From Chromobotia macracanthus (taxonomy: Eukaryota; Chordata; Actinopteri; Cypriniformes; Botiidae), in NCBI GenBank assembly GCA_036877525.1, contig JAZGTH010000102.1, forward strand, positions 682,501 through 746,500: 64,000 bases of DNA. The letters are read 5' to 3'. The notes under the pieces were generated by a model, which saw only the letters and a program-made list of their open reading frames with translations, searched no databases and was not told the origin of the DNA. Positions 54,880-64,000 of the stretch are shown piece after piece. Within the stretch, counting starts at the first letter, position 1. The number at the start of each line of letters is the position of its first letter. A program made the translations under genes and the position numbers.

Positions 54880-54966
54880 GGGGCAGTCGGGCTTGTAATC
54901 AGAGGGTTGCTGTTTGATTCCAGTGCTGGATGCAGTTGAAGTGCCTTTGAGCAAGGCACATATAAT
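54880..54966 (+). mobile_element. Fragment of a second tRNA-like SINE family
   Basis: The sequence has GGCTTGTAATCAGAGGGTTG, a B-box-like GTTTGATTCC (54912-54921), then GTGCCTTTGAGCAAGGCAC. That order matches a common teleost SINE whose body carries TTGAGCAAGGCAC. The 5' A-box part is degraded and no clear target-site duplication is seen. Family assignment is from memory. Confidence 0.6.
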
Positions 54967-57900
54967 GCACACATGGTCAAAAAGACTGACCAATATTTTG
55001 TCAGTGAGGTTTATTTGATGTGAACAGTCATTTGTGGAGCTTGTTTGTGTTGTATTGTTGTATTGACTTGTATTGATGCTGGTTAATTGCCTGTAGATTA
55101 ATCATGTCACTTATTTACACAACTAGCAGGAAATCTGTGTATTGAACACAATAACTTACTGTATATACCGCAATAAAACTGTGCTAAGACGGGAAGAAAT
55201 TACAGTACTTTTGCCATGTGCTGTATATTCTACTTAATTTAACTGAAAAAAGGTAAAAACTGTATTTTTTACTCAGCTATATGTTATTAAGCCTGTATAT
55301 TGTTGTTTTTGAGAAGAGTTTGATTTGTGTTGGTGTTGATTTTTTTGTAGGTAAAGTCTACCATGAAGTTGACATGATTATCTCCTCTGCCGGTAATGCC
55401 TTACCTGAGTCTCCTAAATCAGAACACAGAACATGACCTGCTTATGTGAGCAGATCTTTATTAAAGTGAGAGATGTGAACAGAAAGTGGATCAGGCGTCT
55501 AATGAGAAACAGACGCTGAGTGCCAGTTATTCACCATCAGTCACAGGCGTGTGTTCACCCTAAGTTTCTCCTGTCATTACAGGTCATTAATCGGACACAG
55601 GCAGTGTGGGGATCTCCAGCTAAATATAAGCGTGAGTCTGTGGGCTTGTGCAGTTTCTCAGTGACTGATCACTGAGAGAAGATCAGGTGAAAGCTTCTCT
55701 CTAATCCCTCGAACCCGCACATCTGAGCACCATTCGACGTGTGCGCTTGAGATGTTTCTGTGCTTTCCTCTTATAGTAGTCATATGTTTGGCTTTGTGTC
55801 TTTAGATCATCTTCTGCTTCTTTCACAGTGGCTTTCCAGTTTTTTTTAGATTAAAGAAATATTTTAAAGTTACATTTTATTACTGAATTTACCATAACAT
55901 AAATGATCTAAAGTTGTTACACATGGCTTCCATGATACAATAAAGTTTTACCTTTAAATAAAAATGTATTTATACAGTTTTACGGCTGCCGTCTGAAACC
56001 ATGTAGAACACTCTCAGCACCCTAGCAACCGCACAACAGCACCCTGGCAACAACCCAGAACACATTCGTTTTGTGGTGATGAGTTTTGAACAGACAAGAA
56101 CCACTAACATTTTTTGCCCTCATTGCTTGGTAATGTAAATCTTACAACCCTGTCCTGAATATTTTGCCAGTTGTCACAAGAACAGTATTTTCTCTTCAAA
56201 TCTTACAAGCAATTTTCAAGTAAACCAAATCATGTTTTGATGATCTTTAATTTCAGTGTTAGTAGAAGCCTTTAGGGAAACATAGACGTTTGGTAATGTC
56301 AATATGTTAATTATGTTATTTGACATTCTATTGGATGGCTGTTACCAGTCTTATGTAATGGACCTAACATTTTTCTGAATGACTGACCTTTCTCTGTGTC
56401 AGTTATCGATTCTTTAGCTGGTCAACAGAACCACATTTTCTGCTCGTTTTTCTTCTTCACTCTCCTCTCATGGTCATCTGTTGATGAGTTCTCTGTTAAA
56501 GAGCCACAATCAGAGAGTTAGAACCCTTGTGTGTTAAATCCTGCTGAGTCTCTGCAGTCACATCTCACAATGCACTGCAGCATCTAAGCTCGGGCTGAAA
56601 AAGCGTGAGATGCAGTTGGTTTGTAAGAGGCATTCTGACAAATGCCGTTGATTGATTTTAGCGCTTCCTGCTTTCAGGATTGACTTTCCTTCCGGTGGCT
56701 TGTTGTCGAGCGAGAGCAAATGTGATGCTGTTGGAAACGTGACCCTTCAGCTACTAAACATGAACAACACAATATTTGTTGCTGCTTTTAAAACTAACAT
56801 TCAGTCACCTGTGCTAGAGCTCTGCCTCTTTTTATCACTGAACTGTGTTCAGTTTTTTAAAGCTGAATCATAGAATAATAGGTGGTTGTGTAATGAGTGT
56901 ACTGAGTGTTATTAGATGAGTGTGTATGTGTTGGGAGGGGCTACTCAGCTTCAGTCTTTAAACTGAGTAAACGCAGAACATGGGAACATTCGACCGAAGT
57001 CTAAAGATTATATTCAGCTTTTTATTTGATTCTGAATCAAATGAGCTGTGAGACAAAGACATTCCGTCACACTGATGTGCAGGCTGTGCTTTTACAGCTG
57101 TTTTTATGGCTTTATAGCGCCGCATCGTGTGTCAGTCATTGACCAGTAGCTGTTCTGATCCATCATGTGTTTAGGTCACTAATGGTGATAATTAGGTGTT
57201 TTGCTGCAGTACATTCAGCTAAATCTAATAAAGATTTAGTGTAAAAACTCTGCCAGGAAGTGCTGTGACTATTCATCGCAATATTGTGTTTCAGCATGAG
57301 ACAGACTGACAGATTCTGAATAATGATCATATATTATATGTTATATTAGCATTCTTAATATTTCAGTTGAACTCCGACAGTGTTTTCAAAACAAATATGA
57401 TTTATAATATCACAAGAGTATATATATCACAGATCACTCATGTGATTATCCGACATACTTCAAATTATAAACTATAATCTAAATAACAAAAACAACAAAA
57501 ATGCCTGTTTAATAAAAAAGATGAAATTAGCAATGCTTTATTAGTAAATAAACCCTTTAGAAGTACTGAAATAATAGATAAAATAAATATTATTAAAAAT
57601 TCAAATACAACACATTACAAAAATATAGAAATCAAATATAGTAAAATATATAAAGAAAATAGACCCTATTTTAATGCACATAACTTAATGCTGTCAATAT
57701 AATATTTGCTATTAATGAACTGTAAAGTGTTTTACTTTTCACATATAAAACATTCTCATCTTGTCCATATGTTTTATAGATCTCATTCAGTCTCAGTGAA
57801 CTGAAGCATTAATGACAGCTGTCTTCTGTCACATCATTACACTATCCAGAAACAACACTGAATGTTAACGAAAAGTTTCATTTAAAGGACAGCCATTAAC

Positions 57901-60752
57901 ATCCAGACATCTCAACTGCTTCTGTTGTTATTCTATTCTTCAGGGTCTGCATCACTCTGCTCGGGGTCACTAAACACATTTACTCAAGCAAAACATCCTG
58001 TGATATACAGCATTTATAAGCTCCATTTACAGTAATATATGCTAAACTGTGTTGATTTTTTTTGGAATGTATTTCAGTCTCATCACCTGGATTATTACAA
58101 TGGAGAATGAAACCTGTGCAGTGACAGACAGAGGAAGTGAAACAGCTTCAGTAATGAACAGACTGAGGTAACATCAGCTCACCCTCACTGGTGATGAGCT
58201 CCTGTCTGTCTTATGGAGGTTATTGCAGCAGTACAGAGTAAAACAGAAAGGCTTGTGTTTGTACATATCAACCATTATGCCTTCATTTCAACACTTTTGA
58301 CTTGTAGATCTTCATGAATCTGTTAAAGTCATTGAGAATGAGGCTGTTTGATGACAGTAAGTCACATCTGGTGTCACATTTGTTGTTATTAGAACAATAA
58401 GACTTGGCTGTTAAAGTCTGTCTAATGGACCTCTGGTGTTCTTTTGAAAGCCATTAGACTGACTGAAACTCCAGGAGTTTTAGAGGAAAAGCATTTGCAT
58501 AATGCACACCTGCAGAAGCGTTTGAATGTGTTTTAAAATGCTTACCTAACCAAAAAACTTTCAAAATTAAAAAGGCTTTTCAAATAACTTCGGATGAAAG
58601 TTTCTCAGAGCTCTATGATGGCATCTGATGGTTTATTAATAAGAATCTTTCACAGTCTGGGGTTTCGTCATCTGATTGATCTTCACTATACAGACACTTC
58701 AGTGTCCTTGAAGTACAGAAGATAAACAGTTTCAGTCCAGTCAAAAGGATCGTCTCAGACTGAGAGATGTTAGAATGAGATGACTGCGTCTGTGTACAGG
58801 AGAACACATGCAGGAATATTCATTCTGCTTCTCTTTTCAAAGGCTCTCTCACAAAGCTTGTGTGTATTAGCCCAATGAAGTGAGTTCAGACTGTTTACGT
58901 CATTGTGAATGTTGCTGCATCTCTGCTGATGTTACTAAACGAATGACACTGCTGTGTATGATCATGTCATTTCATGTGATTATACAGTAGGTGCTGCTTG
59001 AATCAGTACGAACATCATTGTTTTTTATACAAACATCATTAATTATCATTATTTTATACGGTTTGAAAACTAAATTAGTCATGCTTAAATTAATTTGTAT
59101 AATCTGCATTGTACCTAAAAATAATTTCAGGTATAATACAAAACTTACCATATATACATTTCTATATAAAATGCAAAACTATAGTTTTTGTGCAACTTAT
59201 AAAGCTTAGAAACCAACATAACATGCAATATAGACGTTTAACAAAATGTGTAAATTTATAACACTGATATCATATTATAAAATTCATTACTTTTGTCTTT
59301 TCAAAACTGAGAGTTTACAGCCTAGTACGTCTCATGACTTCATGATTCATTCACTCTGCTAAACAATACACATTATTGACAGGAAGTTCTGTTTGTAACC
59401 ATTAACCCACCATTCCAATATAATGTCTAAATAACAATAATGACAGACTATGCAAAGCGAACTGTAATATGGAGATTTCTCAGACAGGTTTCTGTCCTCC
59501 AGTGGAAATGTAAGGATTACATCAGGATTAATCCAGATCCACTGAACCGCTGCATCCTCTGAAGATGTGTGCTGTAGAGTTACTGTCTTCTCAACATGAT
59601 GATGTTGATGATAACTCTGACGTGAGCTCCTCTAACAGAGACTTCAGCTCTATATAACTGAATAAATGAACTGTATAAACCACAGCAATCAATATCATAC
59701 TTATCAAAGTCAAGATTCAAAAATAATAAAGAGACAAGAACACTGAAAACGATGGGAAATTTTGCATTTTTAACCCACATATTCTAAATACAGTCATAAC
59801 TACAAGTCTGGCTAGAATGCTATTAAACATAATTTAATATGACATCATTCTTTCTGCTATGTGTTTGCTGTTATATTACATATGGTGATTTATCATTTCT
59901 ATTTTTCAGCATGTTTTCGAATAGCACCCTGAGCGGGCGAGATCTTATGCTGCATGTATCATTCTCATTAGATTTTACACACAGCACGCCAAGACAGAAA
60001 CAAAACTACTTTCCTAGATTGTTGGTGAGTCAGACCTCTCATCCGAAACTTTGGGGAAAATAAATAGCTTGTGGATTTCAGTGGTAACAATGATGACTAT
60101 ATGGAAAATCAAAAAATACTTTTGCATGGTCTCTACATGTTCTCTACATGGCTCTAAATGTTCATTTTCAGGAAGAAGGTGTTTTTTTTTTATCCGGTTC
60201 CCACCATTTTAAAATTCCCACCCTTTCAATATCCTTCAGCAAGTTTTGAAAAGCTCTGTTATTCTTTTAAGAATTTCAGAAGTTACTGCCTTTTAACACA
60301 CTGTACAGGCCGTTTGTTTGCAGTATTTATGCAGAAATAACACTGGAGGTATGTATTTATGAGGGACTCAAATGCTGGATTTTCTAAATCTCTTTTCTAA
60401 ATCTCTTTTCTCAGTTCTAAATGACCGAGCCTGTCATTAAGAACAGCAAATCTGTTCCAAATACATTTATTTAGCGTCATCTTTTTTTTTATTTTAATTC
60501 CTTAAAACTACGTATGAATATTAATAGCGTTTATCTTACCTCCATCCTGGCTGCACTATTTCCATGAATAGATGGGTAAATCTCACAAAAACATTTGACT
60601 TTTTTACCCTAAAATTAATAGAAATGATAAAATGTTTTGCTTTAAGCCTGTTTTGAGGACTAGTTTATGTCCAGATAAAATCCAGTTAAGAGCACAGTCT
60701 ATTCTTTTTTTCTGACAGGTAAGATTTTCTTGTTTTCATTGGCGTATTAGAA
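54967..60752. other. Noncoding sequence downstream of the LRFN5-like gene
   Basis: AT-rich, with particularly low complexity around 57340-57720 and 59000-59300. No exon is supported on either strand. If the LRFN5-like gene uses a distal poly(A) site, part of the right end could be 3' UTR. Confidence 0.6.
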
Positions 60753-60860
60753 TGTTGGCAAGGTTCTTTCGTCTGTAAAAGGTAAGAAACAGTTCTGTAA
60801 AGATAAGAACCTTTGACTGAAATGTTTTTGGGGAACCAAAAACGGTTCTCTCACTGTGAT
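60753..60860 (+). repeat. Diverged dispersed repeat fragment (GGTTCTT/GGAACC type)
   Basis: AAGGTTCTTTCGTCTG, AAGATAAGAACCTTTGACTG and GGGGAACCAAAAACGGTTCT occur in series and resemble the element at 49985-50060. It lies downstream of the LRFN5-like 3' UTR candidates. Confidence 0.45.
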
Positions 60861-60969
60861 GGGTGACAAACAATAGGATGACTTTTTAAAGCATCTAAAA
60901 CCCTGTGAAACATTACAAGGGCAACTTCATGTTTAGCCTTTATAATGACACAGAGAAAGAATTCATTTT

Positions 60970-60975
60970 TTTATT
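60970..60975 (-). terminator. Candidate poly(A) signal AATAAA (distal)
   Basis: AATAAA on the minus strand about 615 bases after the stop codon. Within 30 bases downstream it is followed by a T/G-rich stretch (TTCTTTCTCTGTGTC in mRNA sense), which resembles a cleavage-site downstream element better than the proximal candidate does. Confidence 0.4.
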
Positions 60976-61191
60976 AATTTCCACAACATAAGAACACAGC
61001 AGATGTTTTTCTGTTCATAGATTCTGTGTGCCTTAAAACAAAGGCAAAATGAACATAACTGAAGAGCTTTTCTTTTAAAAATATCAATTTAATAACAGGT
61101 CCCAGTAACAAGTCTTTATATACTTGTAGAGTTCTTCTATAATATGCAGGAAATGTCATTTCCTTGGAAAGGCTTTGGGAAATATCTCATG

Positions 61192-61197
61192 TTTATT
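61192..61197 (-). terminator. Candidate poly(A) signal AATAAA (proximal)
   Basis: TTTATT on the plus strand reads AATAAA on the minus strand, about 390 bases after the stop codon. The sequence just downstream (61140-61180, minus sense) has no strong GU-rich element, so it may be weak or unused. Confidence 0.35.
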
Positions 61198-61482
61198 TCC
61201 ATCCACACACAATAGACAGCTTGTATTCAATCAGAGCTGCTGTAAGAGGACACAAGAAGGCACCACTGTTTTCCTCTTACCACAACACTTAGTGTGTATA
61301 GTTCCACCTTCAGAGAGGAGACCTCAGAGAACCTCCTCAAGGCCAGCGTCTGCGATATTCATGAGTTTCTTCAAAAATGGCGGCAGAAAATATGAATGGA
61401 GATGGAAACAAAAATGGTGCTAATCTTTGACTCCCAGGCATCCTGGCACATTTGTACCCACATTTGTATACTGTGAGTGTCT

Positions 61483-61484
<2 letters not shown>

Positions 61485-61514
<30 letters not shown>
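61485..61514. repeat. (AC)15 microsatellite in the 3' UTR
   Basis: Perfect (AC)15 on the plus strand, which is (GT)15 in the sense of the LRFN5-like mRNA. It lies about 73-103 bases downstream of the stop codon. Confidence 0.97.
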
Positions 61515-61518
<4 letters not shown>

Positions 61519-61587
61519 CAATATACATACAGAACATAGAGAAGATGTGAAATGCAGGCACTCAGCCTCAGAACAGCAGTTGTACAT

Positions 61588-62548
61588 TCACACTGTGCTC
61601 TCCAAAATCCACTCAGAACTAGAAAACATGGTTTTCTCGCTGACATCAGAGTTTGCCGTCTGGACCAGAATGCTGTTCATGGACACACTCCGCTTGCAGA
61701 ACATGTTCTCCAGTTTCTGCGAGCTGATGTAACAGTGATGTTTCCACAGGTTCTCATTTAAAGAGAACCTGCGTTTGGCCTGCGCTCCGTCTACAGGCAG
61801 TGTCATGTATTTGGATGAAGAGGGGCGTGCCCTCCTTAGGATGGGGGTGTCTTTAAAGCGGGACGAGGGTGTGGGGGGCAGGGCAGGTTTGAGGAGCCGC
61901 TGCAGAGCGGTGGAGTTGTTGAGATTGGTGTTCTGTGTCGCTGCACTGGGTAGCTCCTCCACCCCGGGCTCGGTGCTGGCTGTGGGAATGGGCTTTGGCG
62001 CCGTTTTGCGCTTTGGTGTGACTGATCCTGAACAGCTTTGACTGACGAGGGAAGTGGTAATGGAAGAGTCCAGAACAGACGTATCTGAGGTGTGTGTTTG
62101 GGAATTCAGAGGTGGTGCAGAACTCTTTTGGTAGCCTTCACCTCCTTCTAAGATCAAAGCCCCTTGTTTGGACAGCGAGGGCGTGACGGAGCAGCCCTGT
62201 GACTGCGCCCCGTTGGTTTGGGAGTGCACGTCACTGATTGAGGTCCCTTTGCTGGCGTTTCTACTGCTACACACCTTATAACGAATCATGAGGATGATGA
62301 TAAACACCAGGACAGAGGTGACAATTATTCCCCCGATGATAATGATCATTGTTCCGCCCAGAAACTGAGACTGCATGAAGTGGCACTGCAGATACTCAGA
62401 CTCAGTGGTGAAATGCACACAGCCCACAATGCGTGTGGCTGTCAGCGAGGTGATGACATCATCATAAATGGCCAGCACACAGAGGTCGTACTGCATCCCT
62501 GCAGCCAGATTATTCACCAGGAAGGTTTTGCTTGCTGGGGGAATCATT
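61588..62548 (-). CDS. lrfn5: LRFN5-like synaptic adhesion protein, last coding exon (partial)
   Basis: This is the terminal coding exon of a SALM/LRFN-family postsynaptic adhesion protein. The family carries LRR, Ig and FN3 domains outside the cell and organises synapses by trans-binding; the LRR and Ig parts lie outside the window. Counting from the in-frame ATG at 62559, residues 5-50 are the C-terminal half of the FN3 domain (YDLCVLAIYDD, LTATRIVGC). Residues 67-92 form one hydrophobic transmembrane helix (62284-62361), followed by basic RYK and a tail of about 230 residues. That tail has SQTNGAQSQGCSVT, KRKTAPKP and QNTNLNNSTALQ, which match my memory of LRFN5 better than of its paralogues, and it ends in ESTV, a class I PDZ ligand, before TGA at 61588-61590. 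The exon starts after a CAG acceptor at 62549-62551, giving a phase-2 intron, so the upstream ATG is probably intronic and not a start. LRFN2 or LRFN1 are alternatives; the a/b duplicate cannot be told. Confidence 0.88.
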
Positions 62549-62823
62549 CTGTTGGGCAAAGATTAAAATCAAACAGTGTTAGAATAAAACATGACATGTT
62601 TCACGTATTAAAATGCCTTACACCTTCTTAACAACCTCAAGAGTGGATGTTAATTTACACCCATTTACACAGCAGAGGTTATATCTCACTTGGTACCTTA
62701 GCCAAGACATGACACCAGCACCAATAATATACTCTTGTTTTTAATTTTAAATACGACAAAATTTACATTTACTAACATGCAGTTTTGTTTGGTTTCTAAA
62801 TATGTAATTTGAGTTATTTATAA

Positions 62824-62838
62824 ACACACACACACACA
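62824..62838. repeat. Short (AC)7 microsatellite
   Basis: AC dinucleotide run inside the LRFN5-like intron, between the exon and the 44-bp satellite. Confidence 0.9.
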
Positions 62839-62904
62839 TAGTGGCCTCTTCACACATAAAATCATTTCAACTCAAATCACATGTACAAACCAGGCAACAC
62901 TGCA

Positions 62905-64000
62905 ACTGCACGTTAGTGAACATGCGTCACAAACACCGACCACAGCTGACTGCACGTTAGTGAACATGCGTCACAAACACTGACCACAGCTGACTGCACG
63001 TTAGTGAACATGCGTCACAAACACCGACCACAGCTGACTGCACGTTAGTGAACATGCGTCACAAACACTGACCACAGCTGACTGACGTTAGTGAACATGC
63101 GTCACAAACACACCACAGCTGACTGCACGTTAGTGAACATGCGTCACAAACACAAAGCTGACTGCGTTAGTGAACATGCGTCACAAACACCGACCACAGC
63201 TGACTGCACGTTAGTGAACATGCGTCACAAACACCGACCACAGCTGACTGCACGTTAGTGAACATGCGTCACAAACACCGACCACAGCTGACTGCACGTT
63301 AGTGAACATGCGTCACAAACACCGACCACAGCTGACTGCACGTTAGTGAACATGCGTCACAAACACCGACCACAGCTGACTGCACGTTAGTGAACACGTC
63401 ACAAACACCGACCACAGCTGACTGCACGTTAGTGAACATGCGTCACAAACACCGACCACAGCTGACTGCACGTTAGTGAACATGCGTCACAAACACCGAC
63501 CACAGCTGACTGCACGTTAGTGAACATGCGTCACAAACACCGACCACAGCTGACTGCACGTTAGTGAACATGCGTCACAAACACCGACCACAGCTGACTG
63601 CACGTTAGTGAACATGCGTCACAAACACCGACCACAGCTGACTGCACGTTAGTGAACATGCGTCACAAACACCGACCACAGCTGACTGCACGTTAGTGAA
63701 CATGCGTCACAAACACCGACCACAGCTGACTGCACGTTAGTGAACATGCGTCACAAACACCGACCACAGCTGACTGCACGTTAGTGAACATGCGTCACAA
63801 ACACCGACCACAGCTGACTGCACGTTAGTGAACATGCGTCACAAACACCGACCACAGCTGACTGCACGTTAGTGAACATGCGTCACAAACACCGACCACA
63901 GCTGACTGCACGTTAGTGAACATGCGTCACAAACACCGACCACAGCTGACTGCACGTTAGTGAACATGCGTCACAAACACCGACCACAGCTGACTGCAGT
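62905..64000. repeat. 44-bp intronic satellite, 25 units plus a partial one
   Basis: Head-to-tail array with period 44, each unit beginning ACTGCACGTTAG and containing TGCGTCAC and the E-box CAGCTG. Unit starts fall at 62905, 62949, 62993, 63037 and 63081, then 63122, 63161 and 63203 where units are shortened by 3, 5 and 2 bases. A further 2-base loss lies near 63394. From about 63405 to 63992 the units are essentially identical, which suggests recent homogenisation. The first units have ACTGACC where later ones have ACCGACC. The last eight bases, ACTGCAGT, depart from the consensus, so the array may stop just at the edge or continue in variant form. It lies inside the LRFN5-like intron, about 350 bp from the exon. 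Confidence 0.97.

Larger units (their letters stand above)
61192..61587 (-). other. lrfn5: 3' UTR of the LRFN5-like gene (minimum extent)
   Basis: This is the stretch directly after the TGA stop, to the first AATAAA on the minus strand (61192-61197). It contains a (GT)15 run in mRNA sense about 73 bases after the stop. No coding potential is visible. The true end is not determined: a second AATAAA sits at 60970-60975, so the UTR could be about 600 bases or longer, as is usual for neuronal genes. Assignment rests on position only. Confidence 0.6.
62549..64000 (-). other. lrfn5: Intron upstream of the LRFN5-like last exon (3' part)
   Basis: Read on the minus strand, this is the 3' end of the intron preceding the last coding exon. 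It ends in a modest pyrimidine tract and CCCAACAG (CAG at 62549-62551). The first 350 bases next to the exon (62549-62904) are plain AT-rich sequence with a short (AC)7 run at 62824-62838. Beyond them the intron is entirely 44-bp satellite up to the window edge. The donor site and upstream exon lie outside the window. The boundary is inferred from the acceptor and from loss of family similarity upstream of it. Confidence 0.75.

Noticed and set aside
62549..62559. ATG at 62559 as the start of a 323-residue protein
   Set aside because: It lies upstream of a good splice acceptor, and the following residues begin mid-FN3 domain, so the exon is internal to a larger gene.

Overview
The window looks like AT-rich vertebrate nuclear DNA, most likely from a teleost and probably a cypriniform. 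Three signs point that way: fish-type tRNA-derived SINE fragments whose tail carries the module GTCGCTTTGGATAAAAGCG, abundant CA/GA microsatellites, and CpG depletion. Species assignment is inference. No bacterial-style genes, operons, phage or CRISPR are present.

Only one protein-coding locus can be supported. At the right end, on the minus strand, lies the last coding exon of a leucine-rich-repeat/fibronectin III synaptic adhesion protein of the LRFN (SALM) family, best matched to LRFN5. The exon (about 61588-62548) carries the C-terminal half of the FN3 domain, one transmembrane helix and the cytoplasmic tail, which ends in the PDZ ligand ESTV. Its 3' UTR runs toward lower coordinates and holds a (GT)15 tract (mRNA sense) and two possible poly(A) signals. 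The preceding intron extends to the window edge and contains a 44-bp satellite of 25 units.

The remaining 61 kb looks like the gene desert downstream of this gene. Every open frame in it is short, lacks recognisable domains, or comes from repeats. The desert contains a 3.65-kb minisatellite of 21-bp units (30965-34617), a 17-bp minisatellite, several SINE and other dispersed-repeat fragments, an inverted pair of repeats carrying CCAAT and GC boxes, microsatellites, and two CTCF-like motifs.

The most striking features are the 21-bp array, the 44-bp intronic array, and the PDZ-ending tail on an LRFN5-like protein. The 21-bp array has 174 registers of a palindromic CTGTACAG core spaced two helical turns apart, with two monomer classes and higher-order repeats. 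Mammalian LRFN5 is described as lacking a PDZ motif.
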